DNA of 15,693 bases, taken from assembly GCA_018646825.1 (NCBI GenBank), contig JABGUA010000019.1, forward strand, positions 1-15,693, read 5' to 3'. Below the pieces are notes generated by a model that was not told where the DNA came from, made no database searches, and saw only the letters and a program-made list of their open reading frames with translations. The DNA comes from Piscirickettsiaceae bacterium (GTDB taxonomy: Bacteria > Pseudomonadota > Gammaproteobacteria > Nitrosococcales > Methylophagaceae). The stretch's first letter is position 1. Every line of letters begins with the position of its first letter. A program made the position numbers and the translations under genes. Below, one piece after another: positions 6,912 to 15,061 of the stretch.

Positions 6912-6940
6912 GCTTAAAACAACATCATTCAATTATAGGC

Positions 6941-7657
6941 TTAACGCTTACCTTCTTGAACCACTTCTTCCATTTTCTCAAGACTCAAATGCCGCACATC
7001 TTTGCCCTCAACCAAATAGATAACATGCTCACAAATATTGCTAGCGTGATCACCAATACGCTCTAAAGAACGTGCTGACCACATCATATCAATTGCTTTC
7101 GTTACTGTACGCGGATCTTCCATCATATAAGTAATCAGCTGACGAATAATACCTTCGTATTCAGAATCGATATCGCGGTCCTCATGCGCAACTTTCATCG
7201 CTTGAGCGGCGTCAACGCGTGCGAAAGCATCCAAAGCATCTCTTAACATGCCTAAGACGTGATTCCCCATCGATTGTAATTCACGATAATTCTTCTTAGG
7301 CCGATCCTTTTCAGATAAATTCATCGCCATTCGGGCAATACTCACTGACTCATCCCCAATCCGCTCTAAATCGGTAATCGTCTTCAAAATACCTGCCACC
7401 AAACGCAAATCGCTTGCCGTCGGCTGCCGTAACGCAATGATTTGAATACAGGCTTCATCGATGCGAACTTCAAAATCATTAACGTCTTCATCCAATGCAA
7501 TCACATTACGCGCTAGTTCACTGTCACCAGTCAATAATGCCTTTTGTGCATTCGCTACTTGTTGCTCAATTAAGCCACCCATCGCCAAAACCAATGAGCG
7601 AATATCTTGTAGCTCTTTCTCAAATTGTTGAGAAATATGTTGTGAATTTGTAACCAT
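6941..7657 (-). CDS. phoU: Phosphate-signalling protein PhoU
   Basis: PhoU is a peripheral, all-helical protein that links the PstSCAB transporter to the PhoR kinase and keeps the Pho regulon off when phosphate is plentiful. The 238-residue length matches the family. Two three-helix bundles are visible, each with the metal-binding-type signature: LERIGDESVSIARM in the first half and LERIGDHASNICEHVIYL in the second. The ATG at 7657 follows a strong GAGGAG ribosome binding site. The gene is 24 bases after pstB on the same strand, the usual end of the pst operon, and a strong terminator follows. Nothing is missing or odd. Confidence 0.97.
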   Translation of the reverse strand: MVTNSQHISQQFEKELQDIRSLVLAMGGLIEQQVANAQKALLTGDSELARNVIALDEDVNDFEVRIDEACIQIIALRQPTASDLRLVAGILKTITDLERIGDESVSIARMAMNLSEKDRPKKNYRELQSMGNHVLGMLRDALDAFARVDAAQAMKVAHEDRDIDSEYEGIIRQLITYMMEDPRTVTKAIDMMWSARSLERIGDHASNICEHVIYLVEGKDVRHLSLEKMEEVVQEGKR

Positions 7658-7681
7658 AAAAACTCCTCTTAACTTTCAACC

Positions 7682-8527
7682 TTATCCATAACGGCCTGTA
7701 ATATAATCTTCTGTTTGTTTCTTCTCAGGATTTGTAAATAACTCATCTGTCGCACCAAACTCAATCAGCTCACCCATATACATAAATGCTGTGTAATCAG
7801 AAACACGTGCTGCTTGCTGCATATTATGTGTCACGATAACAATCGTATATTTATCCTTAAGCTCATAAATCAACTCTTCAATCTTCAATGTGGAAAGCGG
7901 ATCTAGCGCAGAAGCCGGTTCATCTAACAATAACACTTCCGGCTCAATCGCAATGGCACGGGCAATCACCAAACGTTGCTGCTGACCACCAGACAGGCCC
8001 ATTGCAGACTCCTGTAGGCGATCTTTCACTTCATCCCACAACGCCGCACCTTTCAATGATTTTTCAACGACTTTATCTAACGTTGAACGGTCATTAACAC
8101 CTTGTAGTCGTAAACCATAGGCGACATTCTCATAAATAGATTTGGGAAAAGGATTCGGTTTTTGAAATACCATGCCAACTTGGCGTCGCAAATCCGCAAC
8201 ATTGACAGAGGGCTTATTTAAATCTTGGCCATCTAATAACATTTCACCTGAGATTGACACCGAATCAATCAAATCATTCATACGGTTAAAACTGCGTAAT
8301 AAGGTTGACTTACCACAACCGCTAGGGCCAATAAAAGCCGTTACACGGTTTTTAGCAATCTTCATATTGACATCAAACAAAGCTTGTTTTTTACCGTAAA
8401 ACAAATTGAAATTATTAACTTCTAGGCAAATCGTTTCATTTGCCATATCCAATTTTTGCCCGCGCTGTAGTGATTCAATATCAATTGCACGTGCAGCAGT
8501 AGTCTGTTGTGAATTTGTTGCTTCCAT
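7682..8527 (-). CDS. pstB: Phosphate ABC transporter ATPase PstB
   Basis: PstB is the ATP-hydrolysing subunit that powers phosphate import through PstA and PstC at the inner membrane. With the ATG at 8527 the protein has 281 residues and all ABC motifs: Walker A GPSGCGKST (67-75), Q-loop QKPNPFPKS, signature LSGGQQQR (178-185), Walker B VLLLDEP (about 198-204) and the H-loop in IVTHN (H234). The PstB-specific NPFP and LWDEVKDRL stretches are present. An upstream GTG at 8557 in the same frame would overlap pstA by 29 bases; the ATG at 8527, one base after the pstA stop, is preferred although its ribosome binding site (GTGAG) is modest. A third candidate is the ATG at 8446, which would give the usual family length; the extra 27 residues are low-complexity and unlike a conserved domain. 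Confidence 0.97.
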   Translation of the reverse strand: MEATNSQQTTAARAIDIESLQRGQKLDMANETICLEVNNFNLFYGKKQALFDVNMKIAKNRVTAFIGPSGCGKSTLLRSFNRMNDLIDSVSISGEMLLDGQDLNKPSVNVADLRRQVGMVFQKPNPFPKSIYENVAYGLRLQGVNDRSTLDKVVEKSLKGAALWDEVKDRLQESAMGLSGGQQQRLVIARAIAIEPEVLLLDEPASALDPLSTLKIEELIYELKDKYTIVIVTHNMQQAARVSDYTAFMYMGELIEFGATDELFTNPEKKQTEDYITGRYG

Positions 8528-8528
8528 C

Positions 8529-10199
8529 TTAATTCTCACTTGCTTTAGAGTTTTCACGTAAACGATTACGAATACTAATCGCGGTGATATTTAACACAAT
8601 AATAATCATGACTAATAGTAAGGCCGTTGCATAAACTAAGGGTCTTGCAGCCTCTACGTTCGGACTTTGGAAACCCACATCATAAATATGGAAACCCAAA
8701 TGCATAAACTGGCGGTCTAAATGTAAGTAAGGCGCGATGCTATCAACTGCTAATGCAGGAGCCAGTTTTACCACACCCACCATCATTAGCGGCGCCACTT
8801 CACCTGCCGCACGGGCCACGGCGAGAATCAACCCAGTCATCATCGCTGGTGCCGCCATCGGCAAGACCGTCCGCCACAATGTTTCCGCTTTCGTTGCCCC
8901 TAGAGCTAAACTACCTTCACGGATATTTCTGGGGATACGAGATAAGCCCTCTTCCGTCGCCACAATCACCACTGGCACCGTCAAAATAGCCAAGGTCAAT
9001 GACGCCCATAATAAACCCGGTGTACCAAAAGTAGGAGACGGTAGACTGGCTTGGAAAAATAACTCATCGATATTGCCGCCTAAAAAGTAGACGAAAAAAC
9101 CTAAGCCAAACACACCGTAGACAATCGACGGCACACCGGCCAAATTATTCACCGCAATACGAATCAGACGAATCATCGGACCTTGCGTCGCATACTCTTT
9201 CAAGTAGACAGCCGCTACGACGCCAAATGGCGTGACCAAAACGGCCATAATTAACACCATCATCACTGTACCGAAAATAGCGGGGAAAATACCCCCTTCG
9301 GTATTCGCTTCTCGTGGATCACCAGAAACAAACTTCCAGACCTCATGGAAATAAAAAGCGAGCTTATCTAATGTGCTCATCGCATTCGGACGATAGGCAT
9401 CAACCACTTTCGACAAAGGAATTTCAACCTCTCGGCCATCAGACATTGTCATCATCATTTGATCACGGTTCAAGGCAATATAAAGCGCCTCCAGCTCTTT
9501 CTGGAGTACCTTATATTGGTCATTCCAGCCTTGACGAGATTGTGCGATTTCTTGATGCTGCAAAGAACCTTCATTCACCCCTTCTATCTCAAGCTGACGA
9601 GCTTCCAAACGTAGAGATTCTAATCCATGGTTAATTTCACCAATATCATGCTTCTCAATATCTTTGATTTGAGCCACCAAACCATTCGCTCGCTCAAGCC
9701 GACTTTGCAGTTCATCCCAAGCAACATCATTACTTGCAACCAATTGGCCCGACTCTTTGACCGCGCTTAAGTAGCCATAAAAGTGACCCCATTCTCGGCG
9801 TTCAACCGCAACGACGTTTTCAGGGTACGTTCCTTCTGACATCCATGGACCAACAACCCATCTAAAGTCCAAGCCAAAATAATCACGATTACCAATTTTT
9901 AATAAGAAACGCTGTGCCGAAGATTGTCCCTCTGGCAGCTCGACACCAGCACTTTTCAAACGTAAAGCCGATACCGTCTCCTTATCCACAACCTCGCCCA
10001 ACAATTGGAACGGCGCACGGCCCGGCTCGGTGTAGTCGACGACCACAATGTCGGCAGGCCAAAAGTGACTTAAGCCCCGAACAGCAATCAGCCCTAACAA
10101 GCCAATCACCATCACCAAACTGATACTCACCGCGCCCGCATTAAGCCAGACCCAAGGCGTACCATTTTTAAACCAAGAAGAAACAGATTGATTCGACAT
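8529..10199 (-). CDS. pstA: Phosphate ABC transporter permease PstA, long form with periplasmic coiled-coil domain
   Basis: PstA forms half of the inner-membrane phosphate channel. From the ATG at 10199 it has 556 residues, almost twice E. coli PstA. The C-terminal half (about 300-550) is the ordinary permease, with several membrane helices and the EAA loop that docks PstB (EGLSRIPRNIREGSLALGATKAETL). Before it come an N-terminal helix (about 20-42) and some 250 residues predicted to be periplasmic, including a charged heptad-like stretch (about 160-245) typical of a coiled coil. Long PstA proteins of this type occur in other gammaproteobacteria, paired with long PstC; the role of the insert is not established. 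A GTG at 10211 directly after the pstC stop is in frame, but AGGTGA lies 8 bases before the ATG at 10199, so that start is preferred. Confidence 0.95.
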   Translation of the reverse strand: MSNQSVSSWFKNGTPWVWLNAGAVSISLVMVIGLLGLIAVRGLSHFWPADIVVVDYTEPGRAPFQLLGEVVDKETVSALRLKSAGVELPEGQSSAQRFLLKIGNRDYFGLDFRWVVGPWMSEGTYPENVVAVERREWGHFYGYLSAVKESGQLVASNDVAWDELQSRLERANGLVAQIKDIEKHDIGEINHGLESLRLEARQLEIEGVNEGSLQHQEIAQSRQGWNDQYKVLQKELEALYIALNRDQMMMTMSDGREVEIPLSKVVDAYRPNAMSTLDKLAFYFHEVWKFVSGDPREANTEGGIFPAIFGTVMMVLIMAVLVTPFGVVAAVYLKEYATQGPMIRLIRIAVNNLAGVPSIVYGVFGLGFFVYFLGGNIDELFFQASLPSPTFGTPGLLWASLTLAILTVPVVIVATEEGLSRIPRNIREGSLALGATKAETLWRTVLPMAAPAMMTGLILAVARAAGEVAPLMMVGVVKLAPALAVDSIAPYLHLDRQFMHLGFHIYDVGFQSPNVEAARPLVYATALLLVMIIIVLNITAISIRNRLRENSKASEN

Positions 10200-10207
10200 C
10201 GTATTAC

Positions 10208-10213
10208 TCACCT
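10208..10213 (-). promoter_or_regulatory. Ribosome binding site deciding the pstA start
   Basis: On the minus strand AGGTGA overlaps the pstC stop codon and lies 8 bases before the ATG at 10199. It overlaps the GTG at 10211 itself, so it cannot serve that codon; the ATG start is therefore favoured. Confidence 0.65.
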
Positions 10214-12485
10214 AAAGACTGCTGTATTTAACACGTAAGCGCTGACGAACAACCTCAGCAACCGTATTAAAGACAAAAGTCGCCATAAACAAGACTAAGG
10301 CCGCCAAGAACAAGACACGATAATGTGTACTTGCCACTTCAGCCTCTGGCATTTCAACTGCAATATTGGCAGACAAAGCCCGGAAACCTTCAAAAATATT
10401 AAAATCCATGATCGGCGTATTACCCGTGGCCATCAACACAATCATGGTTTCACCCACTGCACGACCCAAACCAATCATCACCGCAGAAAAAATACCCGGA
10501 CTCGCCGTCAACAACACGACGCGAGTCAACGTTTGCCATGGCGTTGCACCTAACGCCAACGACCCAATCGTTAAATGCTTCGGCACCCCAAAAATGGCAT
10601 CTTCCGTAATCGAAAAAATGGTTGGAATCACGGCAAAGCCCATCACCAAACCCACCACCAATGAGTTACGCTGATCAAAGCCAACACCGATATCATCAAG
10701 CCATCTTGGCATATCACCATTGAATAACCAGAGCTCAAACGTTGGGCTCATTATCATCGAAACAAAGCCGACTAAAACCACAACAGGGACTAATATCGCT
10801 GCCTCCCAACCATCAGGAATTGATTCACGGAATGAAGCGGGTAGTTTCGTCCATAGATAAGCTGTCAATATTGTCATGATGGGCAGCATCACCAGAATGG
10901 AGAACACCCCGGGCAAATTACCCTCGACAATTGGCGCTAGCCATAATCCCGCTAAGAACCCCAAAATAACGGTTGGTAATGCTTCCATAATTTCAATGGT
11001 TGGCTTAACCAATGTCCGCATCTTAGGCGACATAAAATAGGCGGTATAAATAGCCCCCATAATTGCTAATGGCACTGCCACCATCATTGCGTAGAAAGCC
11101 GCCTTAATCGTACCAAAAGTCAGTGGGCTCAAGCTGAATTTAGGCTCAAAGTCATTACTCGCAGAAGACGATTGCCAAATATATTCAGGCTTATCTCGAC
11201 TTTCATACCAGACCTCTTGCCATAAAGAGTGCCATGACACTTCTGGATGCTCATTATCTAGCGTCGTCAAGACCGCTTTACCATCATCTGACAGTGTCAA
11301 TAAACCATTCGCACGAGGCGAAATACCCATTATCGCATTTGCATTATCAAGCAAGGGTTCAACTAACAAAGTCCGTTCTGCTGCCGTGTGATAGATGCCC
11401 AGTTGGCCTTCAGCATTTAACGCTAAAAAACCTTTTCGTGAATATTCCGGTGCCAATTCAACAATAGCAGCGTTCTGATTTTTAAAATGACGAACATTAT
11501 GTAAGGTGTAATTATTATCTTGGTCACGCAGCGGAAACCATTGATCAATCTGGCCATCACTCCGACCCACTAAAATCGAAATACCACCTGCCAAAAATTC
11601 AAAGGCCGTTACATCAACACCCGATGGCACCGCCTTGATTTTCTGTATCAAACGCGGCTGAGAGATATCACTGATATCGTAATAAGTTAAAAAGCCACCA
11701 TCATCAACTAAATACAATTCACGTTGATCAATATCCAGTTGCATATGAGTAATATTTTCATCCTCTGGCAACTGAACTTCTGACCGTTTTTCTTCAATCG
11801 TGAATACATCCTCATCCATGAAATCTTCTTCACGAACAAGACCCAAGACAGTCAATGTATTATTTTTCGTCAAACCAACAAGCGTGGTTTGCTCATCATT
11901 ACTTTGCACCGATAACAAAGCCAACGCCTCACCTTGAGCAGCAAGATTTAACAGCGTTTCCCCCAGAGGATATGTAATCAATGGTGTAATCTGACGCTTA
12001 TCATCTAGGTAGCTAATCTTATATTCTCGTTTGAAGACCAAGGCCTGACCATCATTCAAACCATAAGCCATCACACCTGTGCTGAAATCACCTTTACTGA
12101 AGCTACTAACAACTGCATCTTCATGAAAAGGTAAAACTGGGCTGGATATTCCCTTCCCAGAATGAGCATCAAAAAAGTGGATATACCCTGATGAATCAGC
12201 AGAAAATGCCACATCGTTATACTCATTGAGTGCAACGTGAACAACGGTATTGTCTGACATACGATATTCAGCTTCGGTTTCTATCTCTGCACCACCGAAT
12301 AAAGGCATCACCACAAAAAGCAGGTAAAAGAAAATCAATACAATGGCAAAAATAACAGAGACGCCGCCAAGCGCGACGCCGTATCTCGCAGCCCGATCTT
12401 TAAATTCACGCCATGCCCGGCGCCGAATAGCGACAGGAGAATTTGCAGCAGGTAACACACTGCCAATTGATGAATGTTCAACCAT
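10212..12485 (-). CDS. pstC: Phosphate ABC transporter permease PstC, long form with propeller-like periplasmic insert
   Basis: PstC is the second channel subunit of the phosphate importer. At 757 residues it is more than twice E. coli PstC. A cytoplasmic N-terminus and one membrane helix (about 38-62) are followed by about 390 residues (65-455) predicted to be periplasmic. This part is beta-rich with repeated blades ending in patterns such as FSADSSGYIHFFD, LVDDGGFLTYYD, VGRSDGQIDQW and LNAEGQLGIYH, which look like a WD40/PQQ-type propeller. The permease proper (about 455-757) has six or so helices and the EAA loop EDAIFGVPKHLTIGSLALGATPWQTL that contacts PstB. Long PstC proteins exist in other gammaproteobacteria; the function of the insert is not established. 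The gene is 180 bases downstream of pstS, across a terminator and a second Pho box, and abuts pstA. Its own ribosome binding site is weak. Confidence 0.95.
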   Translation of the reverse strand: MVEHSSIGSVLPAANSPVAIRRRAWREFKDRAARYGVALGGVSVIFAIVLIFFYLLFVVMPLFGGAEIETEAEYRMSDNTVVHVALNEYNDVAFSADSSGYIHFFDAHSGKGISSPVLPFHEDAVVSSFSKGDFSTGVMAYGLNDGQALVFKREYKISYLDDKRQITPLITYPLGETLLNLAAQGEALALLSVQSNDEQTTLVGLTKNNTLTVLGLVREEDFMDEDVFTIEEKRSEVQLPEDENITHMQLDIDQRELYLVDDGGFLTYYDISDISQPRLIQKIKAVPSGVDVTAFEFLAGGISILVGRSDGQIDQWFPLRDQDNNYTLHNVRHFKNQNAAIVELAPEYSRKGFLALNAEGQLGIYHTAAERTLLVEPLLDNANAIMGISPRANGLLTLSDDGKAVLTTLDNEHPEVSWHSLWQEVWYESRDKPEYIWQSSSASNDFEPKFSLSPLTFGTIKAAFYAMMVAVPLAIMGAIYTAYFMSPKMRTLVKPTIEIMEALPTVILGFLAGLWLAPIVEGNLPGVFSILVMLPIMTILTAYLWTKLPASFRESIPDGWEAAILVPVVVLVGFVSMIMSPTFELWLFNGDMPRWLDDIGVGFDQRNSLVVGLVMGFAVIPTIFSITEDAIFGVPKHLTIGSLALGATPWQTLTRVVLLTASPGIFSAVMIGLGRAVGETMIVLMATGNTPIMDFNIFEGFRALSANIAVEMPEAEVASTHYRVLFLAALVLFMATFVFNTVAEVVRQRLRVKYSSL

Positions 12486-12535
12486 AATTTAAGAACTCAA
12501 AGCCCAAACTGATGAAATAAAATACACAATAAAAA

Positions 12536-12569
12536 ATGATAATCGGTCTACATGAAAACGGGGTGACAA
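12536..12569 (-). promoter_or_regulatory. Candidate PhoB-dependent promoter of pstCAB-phoU
   Basis: On the minus strand two half-sites in exact 11-base phase, TTGTCACCCCG (12559-12569) and TTTTCATGTAG (12548-12558), resemble the PhoB half-site CTGTCATAWAW. After the TTTTCAT core come exactly 10 bases and then TATCAT (12536-12541), a five-of-six -10. The same 10-base spacing is seen at pstS. It lies downstream of the pstS terminator, so it would transcribe pstC onward independently. The half-sites are weaker than those at pstS. Confidence 0.6.
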
Positions 12570-12611
12570 CTTCACATAAAATACCTTTGTCATTACAGTC
12601 TCTAAAACAGT

Positions 12612-12643
12612 AAAAACGCCCCGCACATCATAGTGCGAGGCGT
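12612..12643 (-). terminator. Rho-independent terminator between pstS and pstC
   Basis: On the minus strand ACGCCTCGCAC (12633-12643) pairs with GTGCGGGGCGT (12616-12626) over 11 bp with one T-G wobble and a 6-base loop, followed by a T run (plus-strand A run 12612-12616). It begins about 22 bases after the pstS stop. It would end most pstS messages, allowing more PstS than transporter subunits. Confidence 0.92.
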
Positions 12644-12665
12644 CTCATTAACTTTAACTAAAACC

Positions 12666-13619
12666 CTATTGGATTTTGGCTAATTCTTTTTCTACAACTT
12701 CAACTGGTAATGGTACATAACCATCTTTAACAACCACTTTCTGACCAATTTTGGAAAGGACCAATTTAAGAAATTCACGGTCAAGCGGCGATAACGGTTT
12801 GTTTGGTGCTTTATTCACATACACATAAAGATAACGAGATAACGGATAAGACCCATTAGCCGCATTCGCTTTAGTTGCTGGAATCATTTCACCACCTGGC
12901 TTCTTAGATAAAGCCAATGCCTTAACGCCTGATGTTTTGTAACCAATACCAGAATAACCGATACCATTTAATGATTTAGTCACACCTTGAACAACTGATG
13001 CTGAACCAGGTTGCTCGTTCACATTATCTTTAAAGTCACCTTTACAAAGTGCTTTCTTCTTAAAATAACCGTATGTGCCAGAGACTGAATTACGGCCATA
13101 AATCTGGATACTACCCAAGTTACTGCCTAGTTGTGTCCAATTGCTGATGTCTTCCGGGTGGCCACACTTACGCGTCGCAGAGAAAATCGCATCAACTTGA
13201 GGAATACTTAATCCTTCGAGTGGATTATCTTTATGCGTATAAACGGCTAATGCATCAATGGCAACACGAATCGGGGTCGGTTTATAACCAAATTTAGCTT
13301 CAAATGCCCCTGTCTCTTTGTCTTTCATCTTCCGACTCATCGGACCAAAACTTGCCGTACCCTCAGTCAGTGCCGGTGGTGCAGTAGAAGAACCAGCAGC
13401 TTGAATTTGAATACTCACATTTGGGTATTCACGTTTAAATTCTTCTGCCCATAGTGTCATCAAGTTAGCCAGCGTATCCGAGCCAACACTAGACAATTTT
13501 CCAGAGACACCACTTGCTTTTTGATAATCAGGTAACGCTGCATCGACATCTGCAAATGCAGTTGCAGAAAAAGTCATTGAGACCGCAGTCCCTAAAATAG
13601 CCAATTTTTTCATGAACAT
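12666..13619 (-). CDS. pstS: Periplasmic phosphate-binding protein PstS
   Basis: PstS captures phosphate in the periplasm and delivers it to PstCA. The 317-residue precursor has a clear Sec signal peptide (KK, hydrophobic core, AFA cut after residue 23). Phosphate-ligand regions of the PBP-like family are visible: SVGSDTLANL (44-53), AAGSSTAPPAL with GPMSR (74-96), and GRNSVSGTYGYF (175-186), whose R/S/G/T residues normally bind phosphate. Two cysteines in the mature protein (C152, C192) could form a disulfide. It is the PBP-like PstS type common in marine and Pseudomonas-like bacteria rather than a close E. coli PstS. Two ATGs (13619 and 13613) are possible; 13619 is better spaced from GGGAG. 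A strong Pho box precedes it and a terminator follows. Confidence 0.96.
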   Translation of the reverse strand: MFMKKLAILGTAVSMTFSATAFADVDAALPDYQKASGVSGKLSSVGSDTLANLMTLWAEEFKREYPNVSIQIQAAGSSTAPPALTEGTASFGPMSRKMKDKETGAFEAKFGYKPTPIRVAIDALAVYTHKDNPLEGLSIPQVDAIFSATRKCGHPEDISNWTQLGSNLGSIQIYGRNSVSGTYGYFKKKALCKGDFKDNVNEQPGSASVVQGVTKSLNGIGYSGIGYKTSGVKALALSKKPGGEMIPATKANAANGSYPLSRYLYVYVNKAPNKPLSPLDREFLKLVLSKIGQKVVVKDGYVPLPVEVVEKELAKIQ

Positions 13620-13671
13620 TGTTGTTCAACTCCCAAATTAAAAATGTGTAGTAATGAAAATTACAGCACCG

Positions 13672-13727
13672 ATTATCGAGACTTAGTATGACAATGGTAT
13701 GAAAAAATTATGACAGTTATGTTACAA
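13672..13727 (-). promoter_or_regulatory. PhoB-dependent pstS promoter: four phased Pho half-sites plus -10
   Basis: On the minus strand four consecutive 11-base units run TTGTAACATAA (13717-13727), CTGTCATAATT (13706-13716), TTTTCATACCA (13695-13705) and TTGTCATACTA (13684-13694), matching the PhoB half-site CTGTCATAWAW, best in the second and fourth. After the last TTGTCAT core come 10 bases and then GATAAT (13672-13677), a five-of-six -10, with no separate -35. This is the layout of the E. coli pstS promoter, in which two PhoB dimers replace the -35. The transcript would start near 13665, about 45 bases before the pstS ATG. Confidence 0.9.
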
Positions 13728-13739
13728 GTGGATATAAAA

Positions 13740-15047
13740 TTAAGAATCTAATACACGCAACGCCTCAGGTTGGCCTACTACAATACGAATGGGGAAACAA
13801 CATGCGAAAATTGACCCTTGACCGACATCGCTACTAACCCTAAGTACGGCATCGTGGCGTTGCAGAACATGCTTAACGATAGCAAGACCTAAACCTGTCC
13901 CACCATTACCTTCAGACCGACCACTATCAACACGGTAAAAACGCTCAGTTAAGCGATCTAAATGATGCTCGGCTATACCTTCACCTTCGTCTTGAACAGC
14001 GATCATCCCTTCCTGCTTATCGACAGCCCACGTTAACGAAATTTTGCACCCCGCTGATGTATATTTCACGGCATTAAACACCAGGTTCGAAATAGCACTC
14101 CGTAATTCACCCGCATCGACCAACAACCAACGGTCACTCTCTAAATTCAACACAATGTCATGCTCATCATATTGAGTTAACTGCTTGGCGTCAGCTGCAA
14201 TTTCTTCCAAAATAGCACCAACATCAGTTGGCGCAACTTGCAATGCTTTTTCACCTGTTTCTAATCTGGACAATGTCAACAGCTCATTCAACATATCGTC
14301 CATTCGCTCGGCTTGCTGACGCATCACAGGCAAGGCACTCTGCCATTGCTCTGCAGCAGTTTTATCATCAAACATCTCAAGGTAGCCACGTAACACCGTC
14401 AAGGGTGTACGCAATTCATGTGACACATTAGCCACGAAGTCACGTCGCATTTTCTGCAACTTGACCGTTTGCGTCATATCTCTCGCGACCAACATCCGGC
14501 CGCCGCCCATATACTTAACAATGTTAATTTCAAGCTTAACCTCAGAACTGACTGGTGACACAACAATCACTGTTTTACCGATCGCATCCGAATCAGCAAT
14601 CAACTGCTGAAAATCAGGATCCCTGATCAGGTTATTAACGCGCACATGCTTATCTCGAGGCCAGCGAACACCTAATAGTTTTTTGGCTGAATCATTCGCC
14701 CAATCTACTTCACCAAACTCACCCAACACCACAATAGCGTCAGGCAATGCTGCTGTTGCCGTCTGAAAACGTTTTAAATAACCCGCCAACTTTTTCTTTC
14801 GCGAATTATTTTGCTGACGGACTTGTTCAATCTCGCGACAGACATCATCAATGACGCCTTCTGCTGTGGGTGATGGGTTCTTTTTAGGTTTTTTCAACCA
14901 TAGACTGAGTTGAAACCATGCTCTCTGTAACCATAACGCATATAAAAAAGAAGCCAAGAATAAAAAGGTCATCATTTGACCAAATAATAGGCCCACAAAA
15001 CCAGCAATACTGATAGTCGCCAATAAGCGCCAATAATCCCAACGCAT
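13740..15047 (-). CDS. phoR: Phosphate-regulon sensor histidine kinase PhoR
   Basis: PhoR phosphorylates PhoB when phosphate is scarce and dephosphorylates it otherwise, taking its cue from PstSCAB and PhoU. The 435-residue protein has two N-terminal membrane helices (about 7-40) with almost no periplasmic loop, a basic linker, a PAS domain (about 93-195), and the kinase core: H-box FVANVSHELRTPL with phospho-accepting H210, N-box NLVFNAVKYT (321-330), G1 DEGEG (353-357) and G2 GTGLGL (383-388). The absence of a periplasmic sensor domain is normal for PhoR and fits signalling through PhoU. The ATG at 15047 is 14 bases after the phoB stop, on the same strand, with a weak ribosome binding site, so coupling to phoB is likely. 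The pstS Pho box starts 12 bases beyond its stop, and no terminator is seen between. Confidence 0.96.
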   Translation of the reverse strand: MRWDYWRLLATISIAGFVGLLFGQMMTFLFLASFLYALWLQRAWFQLSLWLKKPKKNPSPTAEGVIDDVCREIEQVRQQNNSRKKKLAGYLKRFQTATAALPDAIVVLGEFGEVDWANDSAKKLLGVRWPRDKHVRVNNLIRDPDFQQLIADSDAIGKTVIVVSPVSSEVKLEINIVKYMGGGRMLVARDMTQTVKLQKMRRDFVANVSHELRTPLTVLRGYLEMFDDKTAAEQWQSALPVMRQQAERMDDMLNELLTLSRLETGEKALQVAPTDVGAILEEIAADAKQLTQYDEHDIVLNLESDRWLLVDAGELRSAISNLVFNAVKYTSAGCKISLTWAVDKQEGMIAVQDEGEGIAEHHLDRLTERFYRVDSGRSEGNGGTGLGLAIVKHVLQRHDAVLRVSSDVGQGSIFACCFPIRIVVGQPEALRVLDS

Positions 15048-15061
15048 CGAACTAGATCACT

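Noticed and set aside
8737..9090. Plus-strand open frame of 117 codons opposite pstA
   Set aside because: It lies wholly antisense to a well-supported permease domain, has no ribosome binding site of note, and its translation shows no recognisable domain.
10323..10674. Plus-strand open frames of 76 and 102 codons opposite pstC
   Set aside because: They mirror the conserved PstC permease region and look like reverse-frame translations of it, with no independent support.
12592..12598. CTGTAAT as an additional PhoB half-site upstream of pstC
   Set aside because: It is not in 11-base phase with the two half-sites at 12548-12569 and lacks the rest of the consensus.
13651..13664. Small palindrome GTAAT/ATTAC in the pstS leader
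   Set aside because: Only five AT-rich base pairs; too weak to call a hairpin regulator or terminator.
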